Positions 33,732 to 42,485 of a stretch of DNA of 64,000 nucleotides are shown in pieces. Below the pieces are notes generated by a model. The model ran no database searches. It was given only the letters and a program-made list of their open reading frames with translations, and was not told the origin of the DNA. Within the stretch, counting starts at the first letter, position 1; each line of letters starts with the position of its first letter. The stretch comes from DASXRC01 sp036506495 (GTDB lineage Bacteria; Actinomycetota; Actinomycetes; Mycobacteriales; Micromonosporaceae): the NCBI GenBank assembly GCA_036506495.1, contig DASXRQ010000232.1, forward strand, positions 62,001 through 126,000, written 5' to 3'. The position numbers and the translations under genes are program-made.

Positions 33732-35147
33732 ATGCCCATCGCGACGATCAACCCGGCCTCGGGCGAGGTGCTCAAGACGTTCGACCCCATGGACGAGGCG
33801 CGGATCGACGCGCGGATCGGCGCGGCGGTGGAGGGCTTCGCCGCGCTCGCGGGCACGTCGTTCAAGCAGCGTGGGGACTGGCTGCGGGGCGCGGCCGACA
33901 TCCTCGACTCGGAGAACGTGGCCGTCGCTCGCCTGATGACGACCGAGATGGGCAAGACCCTCGCCGCCGCGAAGGCCGAGGCGGCCAAGTGCGCGACGGC
34001 GTGCCGCTTCTTCGCCGATCGCGCCGAGGGGTACCTCGCCGAGGAACCCGTCGACCCGTCGCTGGTGGGGGCGACCCAGGCATACGTCCGTTATCAGCCG
34101 CTGGGCCCGGTGCTGGCGGTGATGCCCTGGAACTTCCCGCTCTGGCAGGCGATGCGGTTCGCCGCGCCGGCGCTGATGGCCGGCAACGTCGGCCTGCTCA
34201 AGCACGCGTCCAACGTGCCACAGACCGCGCTGTTCCTGGAGGAGCTATTCCGCCGCGCCGGCTTCCCCGAGGGAGCGTTCCAGACCCTGCTGATCGGTTC
34301 CGACCAGGTGGAGCGCGTGCTGACCGATCCCCGGGTGCGGGCCGCGACGCTGACCGGCAGTGAGGGCGCCGGCCGCGCGGTGGCCGAGATGGCCGGCCGG
34401 GTGATCAAGAAGACGGTGCTCGAGCTCGGCGGGAGCGACCCGTTCGTCGTCATGCCATCGGCCGACTTCGAGACGGCCGCGCAGATCGCCACCGTTGCCC
34501 GGTGTCAGAACAACGGCCAGTCCTGCATCGCCGCGAAGCGGTTCCTGGTGCACACCGATGTCTACGAGGAGTTCGCCGAGGCGTTCGTCGCCCGCATGTC
34601 GGCCCAACGGGTCGGGGATCCGATGGCGGACGGTACGGACATCGGTCCGCTGGCGACGGCGCCGGGCCGCGACGACGTCGACGGGCAGGTCCGCGACGCG
34701 GTCGACCGCGGCGCGACCGTGCTGTGCGGCGGTCAGCGGCCGGACGGCCACGGCTGGTACTACCCGCCGACGGTCGTCACGGACCTGACCCCGCAGATGC
34801 GCATGTGGTCGGAGGAGGTGTTCGGCCCGGTCGCGGGCCTCTACCGGGTCTCGTCGTACGACGAGGCGATCGAGATCGCCAACGGCACCTCGTTCGGCCT
34901 CGGCGCGAATGCCTGGACCCGGGACGCGGCGGAGCAGGAGCGGTTCGTCGCCGACCTCGACGCCGGCGCCGTCTTCATCAACGGGATGGTCACCTCGTAC
35001 CCGGCACTGCCGTTCGGCGGCGTCAAGAACTCGGGGTACGGCCGGGAGCTGTCCGCGCACGGCATCCGCGAGTTCTGCAACATCAAGACCGTCTGGCTGG
35101 GCGAGGGCGCCGGTACGACCGGCGGCGCGGGGGCCACAACGGAGTAG
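33732..35147 (+). CDS. NAD(P)-dependent succinate-semialdehyde-type dehydrogenase
   Basis: A 471-residue aldehyde dehydrogenase. MPWNFPLWQ, the catalytic Glu in LELGGSDPFVV and Cys in NNGQSCIAAKRF, and the EEVFGPVAGLYR segment show an active ALDH of the GabD/succinate-semialdehyde branch. It probably oxidises succinate semialdehyde to succinate, though related aldehydes are possible. The ATG at 33732 follows an AGGTGAT ribosome site. It stands alone, divergent from the acyl-CoA dehydrogenase pair. Confidence 0.85.
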   Translation: MPIATINPASGEVLKTFDPMDEARIDARIGAAVEGFAALAGTSFKQRGDWLRGAADILDSENVAVARLMTTEMGKTLAAAKAEAAKCATACRFFADRAEGYLAEEPVDPSLVGATQAYVRYQPLGPVLAVMPWNFPLWQAMRFAAPALMAGNVGLLKHASNVPQTALFLEELFRRAGFPEGAFQTLLIGSDQVERVLTDPRVRAATLTGSEGAGRAVAEMAGRVIKKTVLELGGSDPFVVMPSADFETAAQIATVARCQNNGQSCIAAKRFLVHTDVYEEFAEAFVARMSAQRVGDPMADGTDIGPLATAPGRDDVDGQVRDAVDRGATVLCGGQRPDGHGWYYPPTVVTDLTPQMRMWSEEVFGPVAGLYRVSSYDEAIEIANGTSFGLGANAWTRDAAEQERFVADLDAGAVFINGMVTSYPALPFGGVKNSGYGRELSAHGIREFCNIKTVWLGEGAGTTGGAGATTE

Positions 35148-35205
35148 CCGAAACAAGACACCACGTCCGCCCGTGCGGCGGTTTGGCGGTGCGGTCGCGC
35201 CGGGC

Positions 35206-35211
35206 AATGAT
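35206..35211 (+). promoter_or_regulatory. Candidate -10 of a leaderless glycosyltransferase mRNA
   Basis: AATGAT ends exactly six bases before the GTG at 35218. No Shine-Dalgarno sequence is visible. Confidence 0.35.
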
Positions 35212-35217
35212 GGCAGC

Positions 35218-36645
35218 GTGATCCGGTTGAACCGGGTGGAGGTGTCGGCGCGCCCCGTCGAGCAGCTCGAGTCCGTGATCGGCGGCGAGCGGTTCGACCG
35301 GCTCGTCGCGGCCGCGGCCATGTTTCGCAAGCGGCTGGCGGGCCGGTCGATCTGGAACGTCAACTCGACCGCAGTCGGCGGCGGTGTGGCGGAGATGCTG
35401 CAGGCGTTGTGCGGGTACGTCGCCGATCTCGGCATCGACGTCAGGTGGGCAGTGATCGGTGGCGATCCCGAGTTCTTCGCCGTCACGAAGCGCCTGCACA
35501 ACCGCATACACGGCCAGCCCGGTGACGGGGGATCGCTGGGTTCGGCGGAGGCGAGGCACTACGAGGAGGTGCTCGCCGACAACGCCGATGCGTTGCGAGG
35601 CTTGGTCAAACCGGACGACCTGGTGCTGCTGCACGACCCGCAGACGGCCGGTCTGGTGGAAGCCCTCGCGGATGCCGGCGCGAACGTGGTGTGGCGCTGC
35701 CACATCGGCATTGACCAGCAGAACGATCTGAGTAGGTCGGCCTGGGACTTCCTGCGTCCGCACCTACGGGCCGCGCACGCGTTCGTATTCTCCCGGCGGC
35801 AGTACGTGCCGGGCTGGGTGCCGGCGTCCGCGCGCTGGGTCATCCCGCCGTCGATCGACCCGTTCTCGGCCAAGAACCAGCCGATCGATCCGCCGACGGT
35901 ACGCGCGATTCTCGCCCGGATCGGCGTGCTGTACTCGGACGAGCCCGACACGCCAGGCCGGTTCACCCGGCGCGACGGCACGCCCGCGGAGGTGCAGCGC
36001 ACGGCGACGATCGTGAACGACGGGCCGCTGCATCCCGCGGACCGGTACGTGCTGCAGGTGTCGCGGTGGGATCGGCTGAAGGACATGGCCGGGGTCATGC
36101 GCGGCTTCGCCGAGTACGCCGCGCCGGCCGGCCCGGGCCACCTGGTGCTCGCCGGCCCGGCCGTCGACGACGTGAGCGACGACCCCGAGGGCGCCGAGGT
36201 GTACCGCGAGTGCCTCGACCAGTGGAAGGCCCTGGCGTCGGAGGTGCGCCGCCGCATCATGCTGGTCACGCTGCCGCTCGACGATGTCGACGAGAACGCC
36301 GCCATGGTCAACGCGCTGCAGCGGCAGGCGGCCGTGATCGCCCAGAAGAGCCTGGCCGAGGGTTTCGGTCTGACCGTGGCCGAGGGCATGTGGAAGGGCC
36401 GGCCGATCGCGGGCTCGGCGGTCGGCGGCATTCAGGACCAGGTCGTCGACGGCACCGGCGTACTGCTGCCCGACCCGACCGACCTGGCGGCGTTCGGCGC
36501 CGCCGTGCGGCAGCTGCTCGACCAACCCGACGTCGCCAGTCGCATGGGCGCCGCCGCCAAGGCGTACGTCGCCGACCACTTCGTCGGCGACCTCCACCTC
36601 CTGCGGTACGCGGAGCTGTTCGGCACCATGATCGAGGCGGAGTGA
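35218..36645 (+). CDS. TreT-like GT4 glycosyltransferase (trehalose synthase type)
   Basis: A 475-residue GT-B glycosyltransferase. Near the N-terminus are WNVNSTAVGGGVAEML and later LLHDPQTAGLV, WRCHIGID and WVIPPSIDPFSAKNQ, features shared with trehalose glycosyltransferring synthase TreT. The donor-binding domain has LQVSRWDRLKDMAGVM and the GT4 EX7E motif in SLAEGFGLTVAEGMWKGRP. The likely reaction makes or cleaves trehalose using a nucleotide-glucose and glucose. It overlaps the next oxidoreductase gene by four bases (GTGA). Other GT4 acceptors cannot be ruled out. Confidence 0.78.
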   Translation: MIRLNRVEVSARPVEQLESVIGGERFDRLVAAAAMFRKRLAGRSIWNVNSTAVGGGVAEMLQALCGYVADLGIDVRWAVIGGDPEFFAVTKRLHNRIHGQPGDGGSLGSAEARHYEEVLADNADALRGLVKPDDLVLLHDPQTAGLVEALADAGANVVWRCHIGIDQQNDLSRSAWDFLRPHLRAAHAFVFSRRQYVPGWVPASARWVIPPSIDPFSAKNQPIDPPTVRAILARIGVLYSDEPDTPGRFTRRDGTPAEVQRTATIVNDGPLHPADRYVLQVSRWDRLKDMAGVMRGFAEYAAPAGPGHLVLAGPAVDDVSDDPEGAEVYRECLDQWKALASEVRRRIMLVTLPLDDVDENAAMVNALQRQAAVIAQKSLAEGFGLTVAEGMWKGRPIAGSAVGGIQDQVVDGTGVLLPDPTDLAAFGAAVRQLLDQPDVASRMGAAAKAYVADHFVGDLHLLRYAELFGTMIEAE

Positions 36646-37625
36646 GGTTCGGCGTCCTCGGTGCGGCACGGATCGCCCCGGCCGCGCTGGTCCGTCCCGC
36701 GGCCGTCATCGACGGGGTTGACGTCGCGGCGGTCGCCGCCCGCGACCGCGGTCGGGCGGAGGCCTTCGCGGCGCGGCACAGCATCGGCACCGTGCACGAC
36801 TCGTACGCCGACCTGGTGGCCGACCCGTCGCTGGACTCGGTCTACATCCCGCTGCCGAACGGGCTGCACGCGACCTGGGCGCTCGCCGCCGTGAAGGCGG
36901 GCAAGCACGTGCTGTGTGAGAAGCCGTTCACCTCCAACGCCGCGCAGGCACGCGAGGTCGCCGCCGCGGCCGACGGCAGCGGGCTGGTCGTGATGGAGGC
37001 GTTCCACTACCGGTACCACCCGCTGGCGCGACGGATGGCGGAGATCGTCCACAGTGGTGAGTTAGGCGAGATCCGGCTCGTCGAGACGTCGATGTGCTTC
37101 CCGCTACCACGGTTCTCCGATATCCGGTACAACTTCGACCTGGCCGGCGGCGCGCTGATGGACGCCGGCTGCTACGCCGTGCATTGCCTGCGGCTGCTCG
37201 GCCCCGGAGAACCGACGGTGACCTCGGCGTCGGCGCTGACCCTGCGGCGCGACCCGCGTATCGACCGGGCCATGCTCGCTGAGTTGGCGTTTCCGAGCGG
37301 CGCGAGCGGGCGCATCCGCACCTCGATGTGGTCATCGACTCTGCTGCGCATCGGCGCGCGGGCGATCGGTAGCCGGGGCAGGATGACCGTCGCCAACTTC
37401 GCCGTGCCACAACTGCCGTCGCGGTTCGTGGTGACGGTCGACGGTCGCCGCCGGCGCGAGCGGTTCGGCGGCGAGGCGACCTACGTCCGCCAGCTCCGTG
37501 CGTTCGCGGCCGCGGTGCGTGGCGAGCCGGCCAACCTCACGCCGCCCGCGGACTCGGTCGCCACGATGTCGGTCATCGACGACATCTACGCCGCGGCCGG
37601 CCTGCCGCTCCGGGGCGCGGGCTGA
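36642..37625 (+). CDS. Gfo/Idh/MocA-family oxidoreductase
   Basis: A 327-residue NAD(P)-dependent sugar oxidoreductase. The Rossmann start RFGVLGAARIAPAAL lies at the very N-terminus, with VYIPLPNGLHATW, HVLCEKPFTSNAAQA (catalytic Lys of EKP) and GGALMDAGCYAVH following. This is the Gfo/Idh/MocA fold and motif set. It overlaps the TreT-like gene by four bases, so it probably acts on a related sugar or glycoside. The substrate is unknown. Confidence 0.85.
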   Translation: MRFGVLGAARIAPAALVRPAAVIDGVDVAAVAARDRGRAEAFAARHSIGTVHDSYADLVADPSLDSVYIPLPNGLHATWALAAVKAGKHVLCEKPFTSNAAQAREVAAAADGSGLVVMEAFHYRYHPLARRMAEIVHSGELGEIRLVETSMCFPLPRFSDIRYNFDLAGGALMDAGCYAVHCLRLLGPGEPTVTSASALTLRRDPRIDRAMLAELAFPSGASGRIRTSMWSSTLLRIGARAIGSRGRMTVANFAVPQLPSRFVVTVDGRRRRERFGGEATYVRQLRAFAAAVRGEPANLTPPADSVATMSVIDDIYAAAGLPLRGAG

Positions 37626-37671
37626 CACCCGCTCGCTCGCAGGAGCGGGCGTACGTTGGGGACGGTGGGTG

Positions 37672-38109
37672 CTAGCCGGTGCGCAGGCTGGCGTCGATTG
37701 CGTCTTGCCATGAGCGCAGGAACGCCGGATAGCCGGCCGCGAACTCGCCCAGCTCGGCCGCGGCGGCGTCGGTGAGCGCGGTCAGGTCGTAGCTGACCGT
37801 CACGTCGGTGTGGCCGTCGGCGTCCTCGAGCTCGACGCGGACGGTGCCGGCCCGCGCGTGTGGAGTGACCCGGGCGTACGCGATGTGCCGTCCCGGGTCG
37901 CGTTCGGTGACGACCCAGATCGTCGCCTCGCCGTGCGCTCCCGTCAGAAAGATGGTGCCCGGCGCGCTGTCGTCGTCGACCGGGTCGGGGAAGTGCGGTC
38001 GCCAGTCCGGCGCCCAGGCCTCTTCGCCCCGCGGCGTGAACAGCCGGAACGCCCGGTCGGGCGGCAGCGCCACGGTCAGGCGACCGCTGAGGCGGTGACG
38101 CGTGATCAT
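37672..38109 (-). CDS. SRPBCC-family protein
   Basis: A 145-residue START/Bet v1-fold (SRPBCC) protein. Typical are the N-terminal strand and helix RLTVALPPDRAFRLFTPRGEEAW and the strands around TIWVVTERDPGRHIAYARV. Such domains bind hydrophobic ligands. The ATG at 38109 follows AAGGAGCC at good spacing. A strong hairpin lies between it and the upstream BNR gene, so it is probably a separate transcript. No function can be given. Confidence 0.75.
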   Translation of the reverse strand: MITRHRLSGRLTVALPPDRAFRLFTPRGEEAWAPDWRPHFPDPVDDDSAPGTIFLTGAHGEATIWVVTERDPGRHIAYARVTPHARAGTVRVELEDADGHTDVTVSYDLTALTDAAAAELGEFAAGYPAFLRSWQDAIDASLRTG

Positions 38110-38159
38110 GAGGGCTCCTTGTCGACCGGCGCGAGTACCAATCGTAGGGATCGACATGG

Positions 38160-38188
38160 CGAGGGGCCGCCGGACGGGCGGCCCCTCG
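38160..38188. terminator. Strong 12-bp hairpin after the BNR gene
   Basis: CGAGGGGCCGCC (38160-38171) and 38177-38188 pair perfectly over 12 bp, with a five-base loop. It lies 20 bases past the TAA of the BNR-repeat gene on the minus strand, and upstream of the SRPBCC gene. It fits an intrinsic terminator without a U-tract, as is common in high-GC actinobacteria. Confidence 0.75.
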
Positions 38189-38208
38189 CGTCTCGGGTTG
38201 GTGACGGG

Positions 38209-41037
38209 TTACGGACTCGTGTCCATGTTCAGCCGCCAGGCACTCAGGCCGTGCGACGCGCCGTACAGGATCCGCTCCGGCGGCAGGATCGTCAGGCCGG
38301 CGATCTCCACGTTCGGCATGCCGGGTGCGGCAGCCGTCCAGGTCGTCGTGCCGGCGGCCAGCCGCAGCACGCCGAAGTCGCTCGACGCGTACAGGTCGCC
38401 GGTCACCCCGTCGGCCACGAGGTCGGTGACCGGCAGGTCGCCGAAGTCGTACGACCGGTCGACCCAGCTGGACGTCCCGGTGGTGGGGTTGAAGGTGACC
38501 TCGAAGACGTGCCCCGGCGTAGCGGGCGTGTTTGAGCTGTACCCGCTGTACGAGATCCACGCGTGGTTGCCGTTGGCCGGGTCGACGTAGATGCTGCTGA
38601 CGAACCGGTTCGGCGTGGTCGCGTCGTCGTCCAGGCGGGTCCAGTTGACCGCGCTCGCCGGCTCGGCGTCCGCGTTCTTGCTGATGAACACGCGTCCGGT
38701 GGTGGTGGCCGCCCACGCCGTGGAGTTGTCCGCGGCGGTGCGTTCAATCGCGGCCACGGCCGGACCCGCCCGGTCGCCCCAGAACGCGTCGGTCAGCGGG
38801 TGTGTGCCGAGCTGGGCGAAGTCGCCGCACTCGTCGCCCGTCTGCGTGGTTCCGGTCCACTCGTTGCAGATGGCGTTGGCCTCCGCGAGCGACCGCGTGC
38901 CAAGGCCGAAGGTCTTGGTGCGGTACGCGGTGACCCCACTGCCGGCGAACATCGTCCCGCTGACCGTCGGGTCGGAGATGACCGGCGCGTAGAACTGGGT
39001 GCCCCCGTCGCGGCCCATCTGGCCGCCACCCACGAAGATCCAGTCAGCGGTGGCGCCCTTGTTGAAGTTAACGTCGATGGCGTCGCCGGTGAAGGTGTGG
39101 AACCGGAAGTCCCGGTTGCTGACGTCGAAGCCGGACTGGCCACCGTCACCGATCATCTTGTTTTCCCACTTGCTCGGGCTGCCCGACGTCTGCCAGGTTC
39201 CGTTGTCCTGGGTGCCGCCCTGCAGCACGTTGGCGTTGGCCGGGCTCACCGACAGGCTCTGGAACTGGAGCGTGTTCAACCCCTTGTTGAGGCTCGTGAG
39301 CGTCGACGGGATCCGGGACAGCATCTGCTCGCAGCGGCCGAGCGTCGCGCCGGACAGGCCGCGGTTGGGGTCGCCGCACCAGTCGCCACGGTCCACGAAC
39401 GAGCCGCTGGACCTCATGACGCCGCCGTCGTTGGTCTCGAAGAACTGGAACGGGTTGTTCGGATTGAGGACGAGATCGTGCTGGTCGGGGTGGAGCCCGT
39501 TGGGGTGCAGCGGGTCGGTGCCGTCGAACGTCATGTCCGTTCCCGTCACACCCGCGTCCGTCGACAGGACCACGCCGCGCTTGTTGGCGATGGTCTGCCC
39601 GTACGAGTACGAGCCGCCCGCGTAGACGATGTCCGGGTTGCTGGCCGAGGTCGTGACGAACATGTCGTACCAGCACTGGCCGGTGCCGGGGGCGCCCGGC
39701 GAGCAGAGGTTGTGGAACGCCCACCCGCTGTCTGCGACGTTCGAACTGGACAACGTGGTGAAGGTCGGAGTGCCGGTCGCGACGTCGTCGCTGCGCGACA
39801 GCCGGGCGGCCTGCTGACCCTGGTTTCCCTCGTACACGTACATGCGGGTCTTGCCGTTGGCCAGCCGCACGACGTCGAAGGCCTGCCGGGTCGGGATGAC
39901 CGTGGTGGTCAGCGGCGCCTTGATCTGCGTCCACGTCGCGCCGGCGTCGTTCGACCGCCAGATGCCGCGCGTGTACGACGAGGCGTACACGGTGTTCGGG
40001 TCGCTCGGGTCGAGCTCGACGGCCCGCACGCCGCGCGGCGAGCAGGGCGTGAGGTTGTTGAACTCGGCGAGGCTGCCCGTGCAGTCGGCGGCGTTGGTCG
40101 AGCCGTTGTGGATGAACGTCCAGGTCGCGCCGCCGTCGGTCGACTTGAACAGACCCCACTGCGCCGCATCCGGCACCGGGCGGGTCACGCCGGTGCAGCA
40201 CACGCTGGACATGCCGCGCAGGGCGGTCGTCGTGCCGACATAGATGGTGTTCGGTTCGCCCGGCTTGACGACGATCTCGCCGATGCCCTTGCCACCGAGC
40301 TGCGCCTTGCCGATGGGCCCGGTCCAGGTGTTGCCGCCGTTGGTCGACTTGTAGAGGCCGACGCCGGCCACGCAGCCCGAGCCGCAGGTGTTCGCCTCGC
40401 CGGTGCCGACGTAGATCGTGTTGCCGGTCGGGTCGTTCTTGTCGATGGTCACCGCGCCGGCGGCGTTGATGCCGAGCGGTCCGCCCAGGTAATCCCACTT
40501 CGGTGGATCGGCCAGCGCGTCCTTGGTCCGCCAGACGCCGCCGCCGGCCGGAGTGATGAATATGCGGCAGTCGCCCGGCACGCAGGTGGCGCCGATCGCG
40601 ATGGCGGTCGTGCGGCCGCCGGCGATGTACGCGTTGGGCACGTAGTTGAACGAGTTGCGCAGCGGCGTGAACGGGTACAGGGCCTGGTCCGGGCCGACCG
40701 TGACCCAGGTGCCCTTCTGTCCCTTGCCGGTCGGGAACGGCCGGCCCTTCGCCGAGCTGAAGGCGGCCCTCGCCGCGTTCATCTGCGCGAGGGTGATCGT
40801 GTCGGACGGGTACGCGCGCTCGAGGAACGCCTGATCGGCGGAGCCCGCCGGCCCCTCCAACCCGCCGTTCTCCGGGAGCGTCTCCATGTGCCGAGAAATC
40901 AACGGCGGGAGATCGCCCTCGCCGAAACCTTCGTCTTCTTCTCTCTCGCCTGACAGGTTGAGTGCCACCACTCCGGCGAGAACGAGAAGGAGTGAGGTGG
41001 CGATGCCTATCAGGACCTGACGACTTCTACGGGACAC
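38209..41037 (-). CDS. Large exported BNR/Asp-box repeat protein (sialidase/VPS10-like propeller)
   Basis: A 942-residue protein. Residues about 6-28 form a hydrophobic signal or anchor (VLIGIATSLLLVLAGVVALNL). The body is full of Asp-box repeats, such as LYKSTNGGNTWTG, LFKSTDGGATWTF and IWRSNDAGATWTQ, the mark of BNR/sortilin-type propellers. Large loops with several Cys pairs lie between the blades. No enzyme active site could be assigned. The GTG at 41037 was chosen since GGGAGGG lies about eight bases upstream; ATG 41055 is in frame but overlaps that site. It uses no obvious lipobox. Confidence 0.8.
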   Translation of the reverse strand: MSRRSRQVLIGIATSLLLVLAGVVALNLSGEREEDEGFGEGDLPPLISRHMETLPENGGLEGPAGSADQAFLERAYPSDTITLAQMNAARAAFSSAKGRPFPTGKGQKGTWVTVGPDQALYPFTPLRNSFNYVPNAYIAGGRTTAIAIGATCVPGDCRIFITPAGGGVWRTKDALADPPKWDYLGGPLGINAAGAVTIDKNDPTGNTIYVGTGEANTCGSGCVAGVGLYKSTNGGNTWTGPIGKAQLGGKGIGEIVVKPGEPNTIYVGTTTALRGMSSVCCTGVTRPVPDAAQWGLFKSTDGGATWTFIHNGSTNAADCTGSLAEFNNLTPCSPRGVRAVELDPSDPNTVYASSYTRGIWRSNDAGATWTQIKAPLTTTVIPTRQAFDVVRLANGKTRMYVYEGNQGQQAARLSRSDDVATGTPTFTTLSSSNVADSGWAFHNLCSPGAPGTGQCWYDMFVTTSASNPDIVYAGGSYSYGQTIANKRGVVLSTDAGVTGTDMTFDGTDPLHPNGLHPDQHDLVLNPNNPFQFFETNDGGVMRSSGSFVDRGDWCGDPNRGLSGATLGRCEQMLSRIPSTLTSLNKGLNTLQFQSLSVSPANANVLQGGTQDNGTWQTSGSPSKWENKMIGDGGQSGFDVSNRDFRFHTFTGDAIDVNFNKGATADWIFVGGGQMGRDGGTQFYAPVISDPTVSGTMFAGSGVTAYRTKTFGLGTRSLAEANAICNEWTGTTQTGDECGDFAQLGTHPLTDAFWGDRAGPAVAAIERTAADNSTAWAATTTGRVFISKNADAEPASAVNWTRLDDDATTPNRFVSSIYVDPANGNHAWISYSGYSSNTPATPGHVFEVTFNPTTGTSSWVDRSYDFGDLPVTDLVADGVTGDLYASSDFGVLRLAAGTTTWTAAAPGMPNVEIAGLTILPPERILYGASHGLSAWRLNMDTSP

Positions 41038-41148
41038 GGGGGTAGCCCTCCCCATGGTCGTCGCTGCACGGCGGTCCCGGGGGTCGACGACCGTCGTTGG
41101 CAGCGTCCTGGTTGGAGCCTCGCAGATTGCTTCTCGCCGGACAACAGG

Positions 41149-41937
41149 TCAGCGGCGCTGGTTGCGCGGTGAGGCCGCGCGTAGGTCCGCCTCGATGCCG
41201 GACGCGGCGCGCAGCAGCGGCGGCAGCAGCTTGCGTCGCATCACGTCGAGCGAGGTGCGGCTGGCGTGTGCCGAGACGTTCACGGCCGCGACCACGCGGC
41301 CGGTGCGGTCCCGGATCGGCGCGGCGACCGCCCGCAGGCCCTCCTCGAGCTCCTGGTTGACCAGAGCCCAGCCCTGGGCGCGTACCCGGGCCAGCTCGGC
41401 CCGCAGGGCGGAGACCGATTCGACGGTACGCGGGGTGAGCCGGTCCAACCGGACCCGACCAAGGTAAGCCTCGAGGTCCGCGTCGGGCAGGCCGGCGAGC
41501 AGGACGCGACCCATCGACGTGGCGTACGCGGGGAACCGGGTGCCGACATTGATCGCCACCGTCATGATCCTGCTCGTCGGCACCCGGGCGACGTAGACGA
41601 CGTCATCGCCGTCCAGCACGGACACCGACGACGACTCGTTGACCTCGGCGACGAGGCCCTCGAGGTGCGGCTCGGCCACCTCGGGCAGGGACAGCGAGGA
41701 GAGGTACGCGTAGCCCAGCTCAAGGACCCGTGCGGTGAGCGAGAAGAACCGACCGTCGTTGCGGACGTAGCCCAGCTCGGCGAGCGTGAGCAGGAACCGG
41801 CGGGCGGCCGCGCGGGTCACCCCGGTCGCCGCCGCCACCTCGCTGAGCGTCAGCTCGCTGTGCTGGGCGTCGAACGCGCGGATCACCGCCAGTCCGCGTT
41901 CGAGCGACTGCACGAAGTCGGAGCCCCGGTCGCTCAC
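41149..41937 (-). CDS. pcaR: IclR-family regulator, PcaR/PobR type
   Basis: A 262-residue IclR-family regulator. Residues 9-65 form the winged helix (FVQSLERGLAVIRAF, LTLSEVAAATGVTRAAARRFL, LTLAELGYVRNDGR). The effector domain follows, with SSSVSVLDGDDVVYVARVP and GLRAVAAPIRDRTGRVVAAVNVS. The position next to pcaC fits a regulator of protocatechuate genes. Its GTG start overlaps the pcaC stop by three bases (GTGA). It probably binds the dyads at 46462-46475 and 46542-46558; this is inference. Confidence 0.85.
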   Translation of the reverse strand: MSDRGSDFVQSLERGLAVIRAFDAQHSELTLSEVAAATGVTRAAARRFLLTLAELGYVRNDGRFFSLTARVLELGYAYLSSLSLPEVAEPHLEGLVAEVNESSSVSVLDGDDVVYVARVPTSRIMTVAINVGTRFPAYATSMGRVLLAGLPDADLEAYLGRVRLDRLTPRTVESVSALRAELARVRAQGWALVNQELEEGLRAVAAPIRDRTGRVVAAVNVSAHASRTSLDVMRRKLLPPLLRAASGIEADLRAASPRNQRR

Positions 41938-42326
41938 CGTTCCGTGCCCATCTCGTCGAGCACCCGTTGCGCCACCGCGAACGCGGCGTTGGCGGCCGGC
42001 GCACCCGCGTACACCGCCGTGTGCAGCAGGACCTCGCCGATCTCGTCCGGGGTGACGCCGAGCCGGATCGCCGCGGCCACGTGCATGGCCAGCTCGTGCT
42101 CGCTGCGCAGCGCCGTCAGCAGCGCCAGGGTCAGGTAGCTGCGGATGCGCAGGTCCAATCCGGGCCGCGCCCACACCTGCCCCCACGCGGCGCGGGTGAG
42201 GTACTCCTGGAACGGCGCGGTGAAGCCGGTGGTGGTCGCGGTCGCCCGGTCCACGTGGTCGTCGCCGAGGACCGTGCGGCGCATCGCCTCGCCGGTCCGG
42301 TCGAGCTCGTCGCCGCGGTCACTCAT
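41934..42326 (-). CDS. pcaC: 4-Carboxymuconolactone decarboxylase
   Basis: A 130-residue PcaC of the AhpD-like fold. Typical segments are VLGDDHVDRA, PFQEYLTRAAWGQVWARPGL and HVAAAIRLGVTPDEIGEVLLHTAVYAGAPAAN, shared by PcaC. It decarboxylates 4-carboxymuconolactone in the beta-ketoadipate pathway. In many actinobacteria PcaC is fused to PcaD as PcaL; here it stands alone and no pcaD is seen. It is separated from pcaB by 159 bases holding a long inverted repeat. Confidence 0.9.
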   Translation of the reverse strand: MSDRGDELDRTGEAMRRTVLGDDHVDRATATTTGFTAPFQEYLTRAAWGQVWARPGLDLRIRSYLTLALLTALRSEHELAMHVAAAIRLGVTPDEIGEVLLHTAVYAGAPAANAAFAVAQRVLDEMGTER

Positions 42327-42360
42327 CGCGTCTCCTCACCCCGGAGTAACCCCGTTTGAA

Positions 42361-42443
42361 CCTTTGCTCTGCTTCCGCCGGGGATACAGCCGGCGTCCGA
42401 TATCCGGACGCGCGCCGTATCCTCCCAGGAAGCAGAGCAAAGG
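42361..42443. repeat. 16-bp perfect inverted repeat between pcaB and pcaC
   Basis: Positions 42361-42376 (CCTTTGCTCTGCTTCC) and 42428-42443 are perfect reverse complements. An inner CGTCCG/CGGACG pair (42395-42411) and a GGATAC/GTATCC pair strengthen a nested hairpin. It may act as a terminator or attenuator inside the pca operon, or be a short mobile palindrome. Confidence 0.65.
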
Positions 42444-42485
42444 AGGCTGCACGACCTGTCCGACCCGCCGGCCAGCGGCTCCTGA

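Noticed and set aside
36642..37625. A trehalose-utilisation cluster based on the TreT-like and Gfo/Idh/MocA genes
   Set aside because: Only two genes are coupled. No transporter, trehalase or regulator accompanies them, so a pathway was not claimed.
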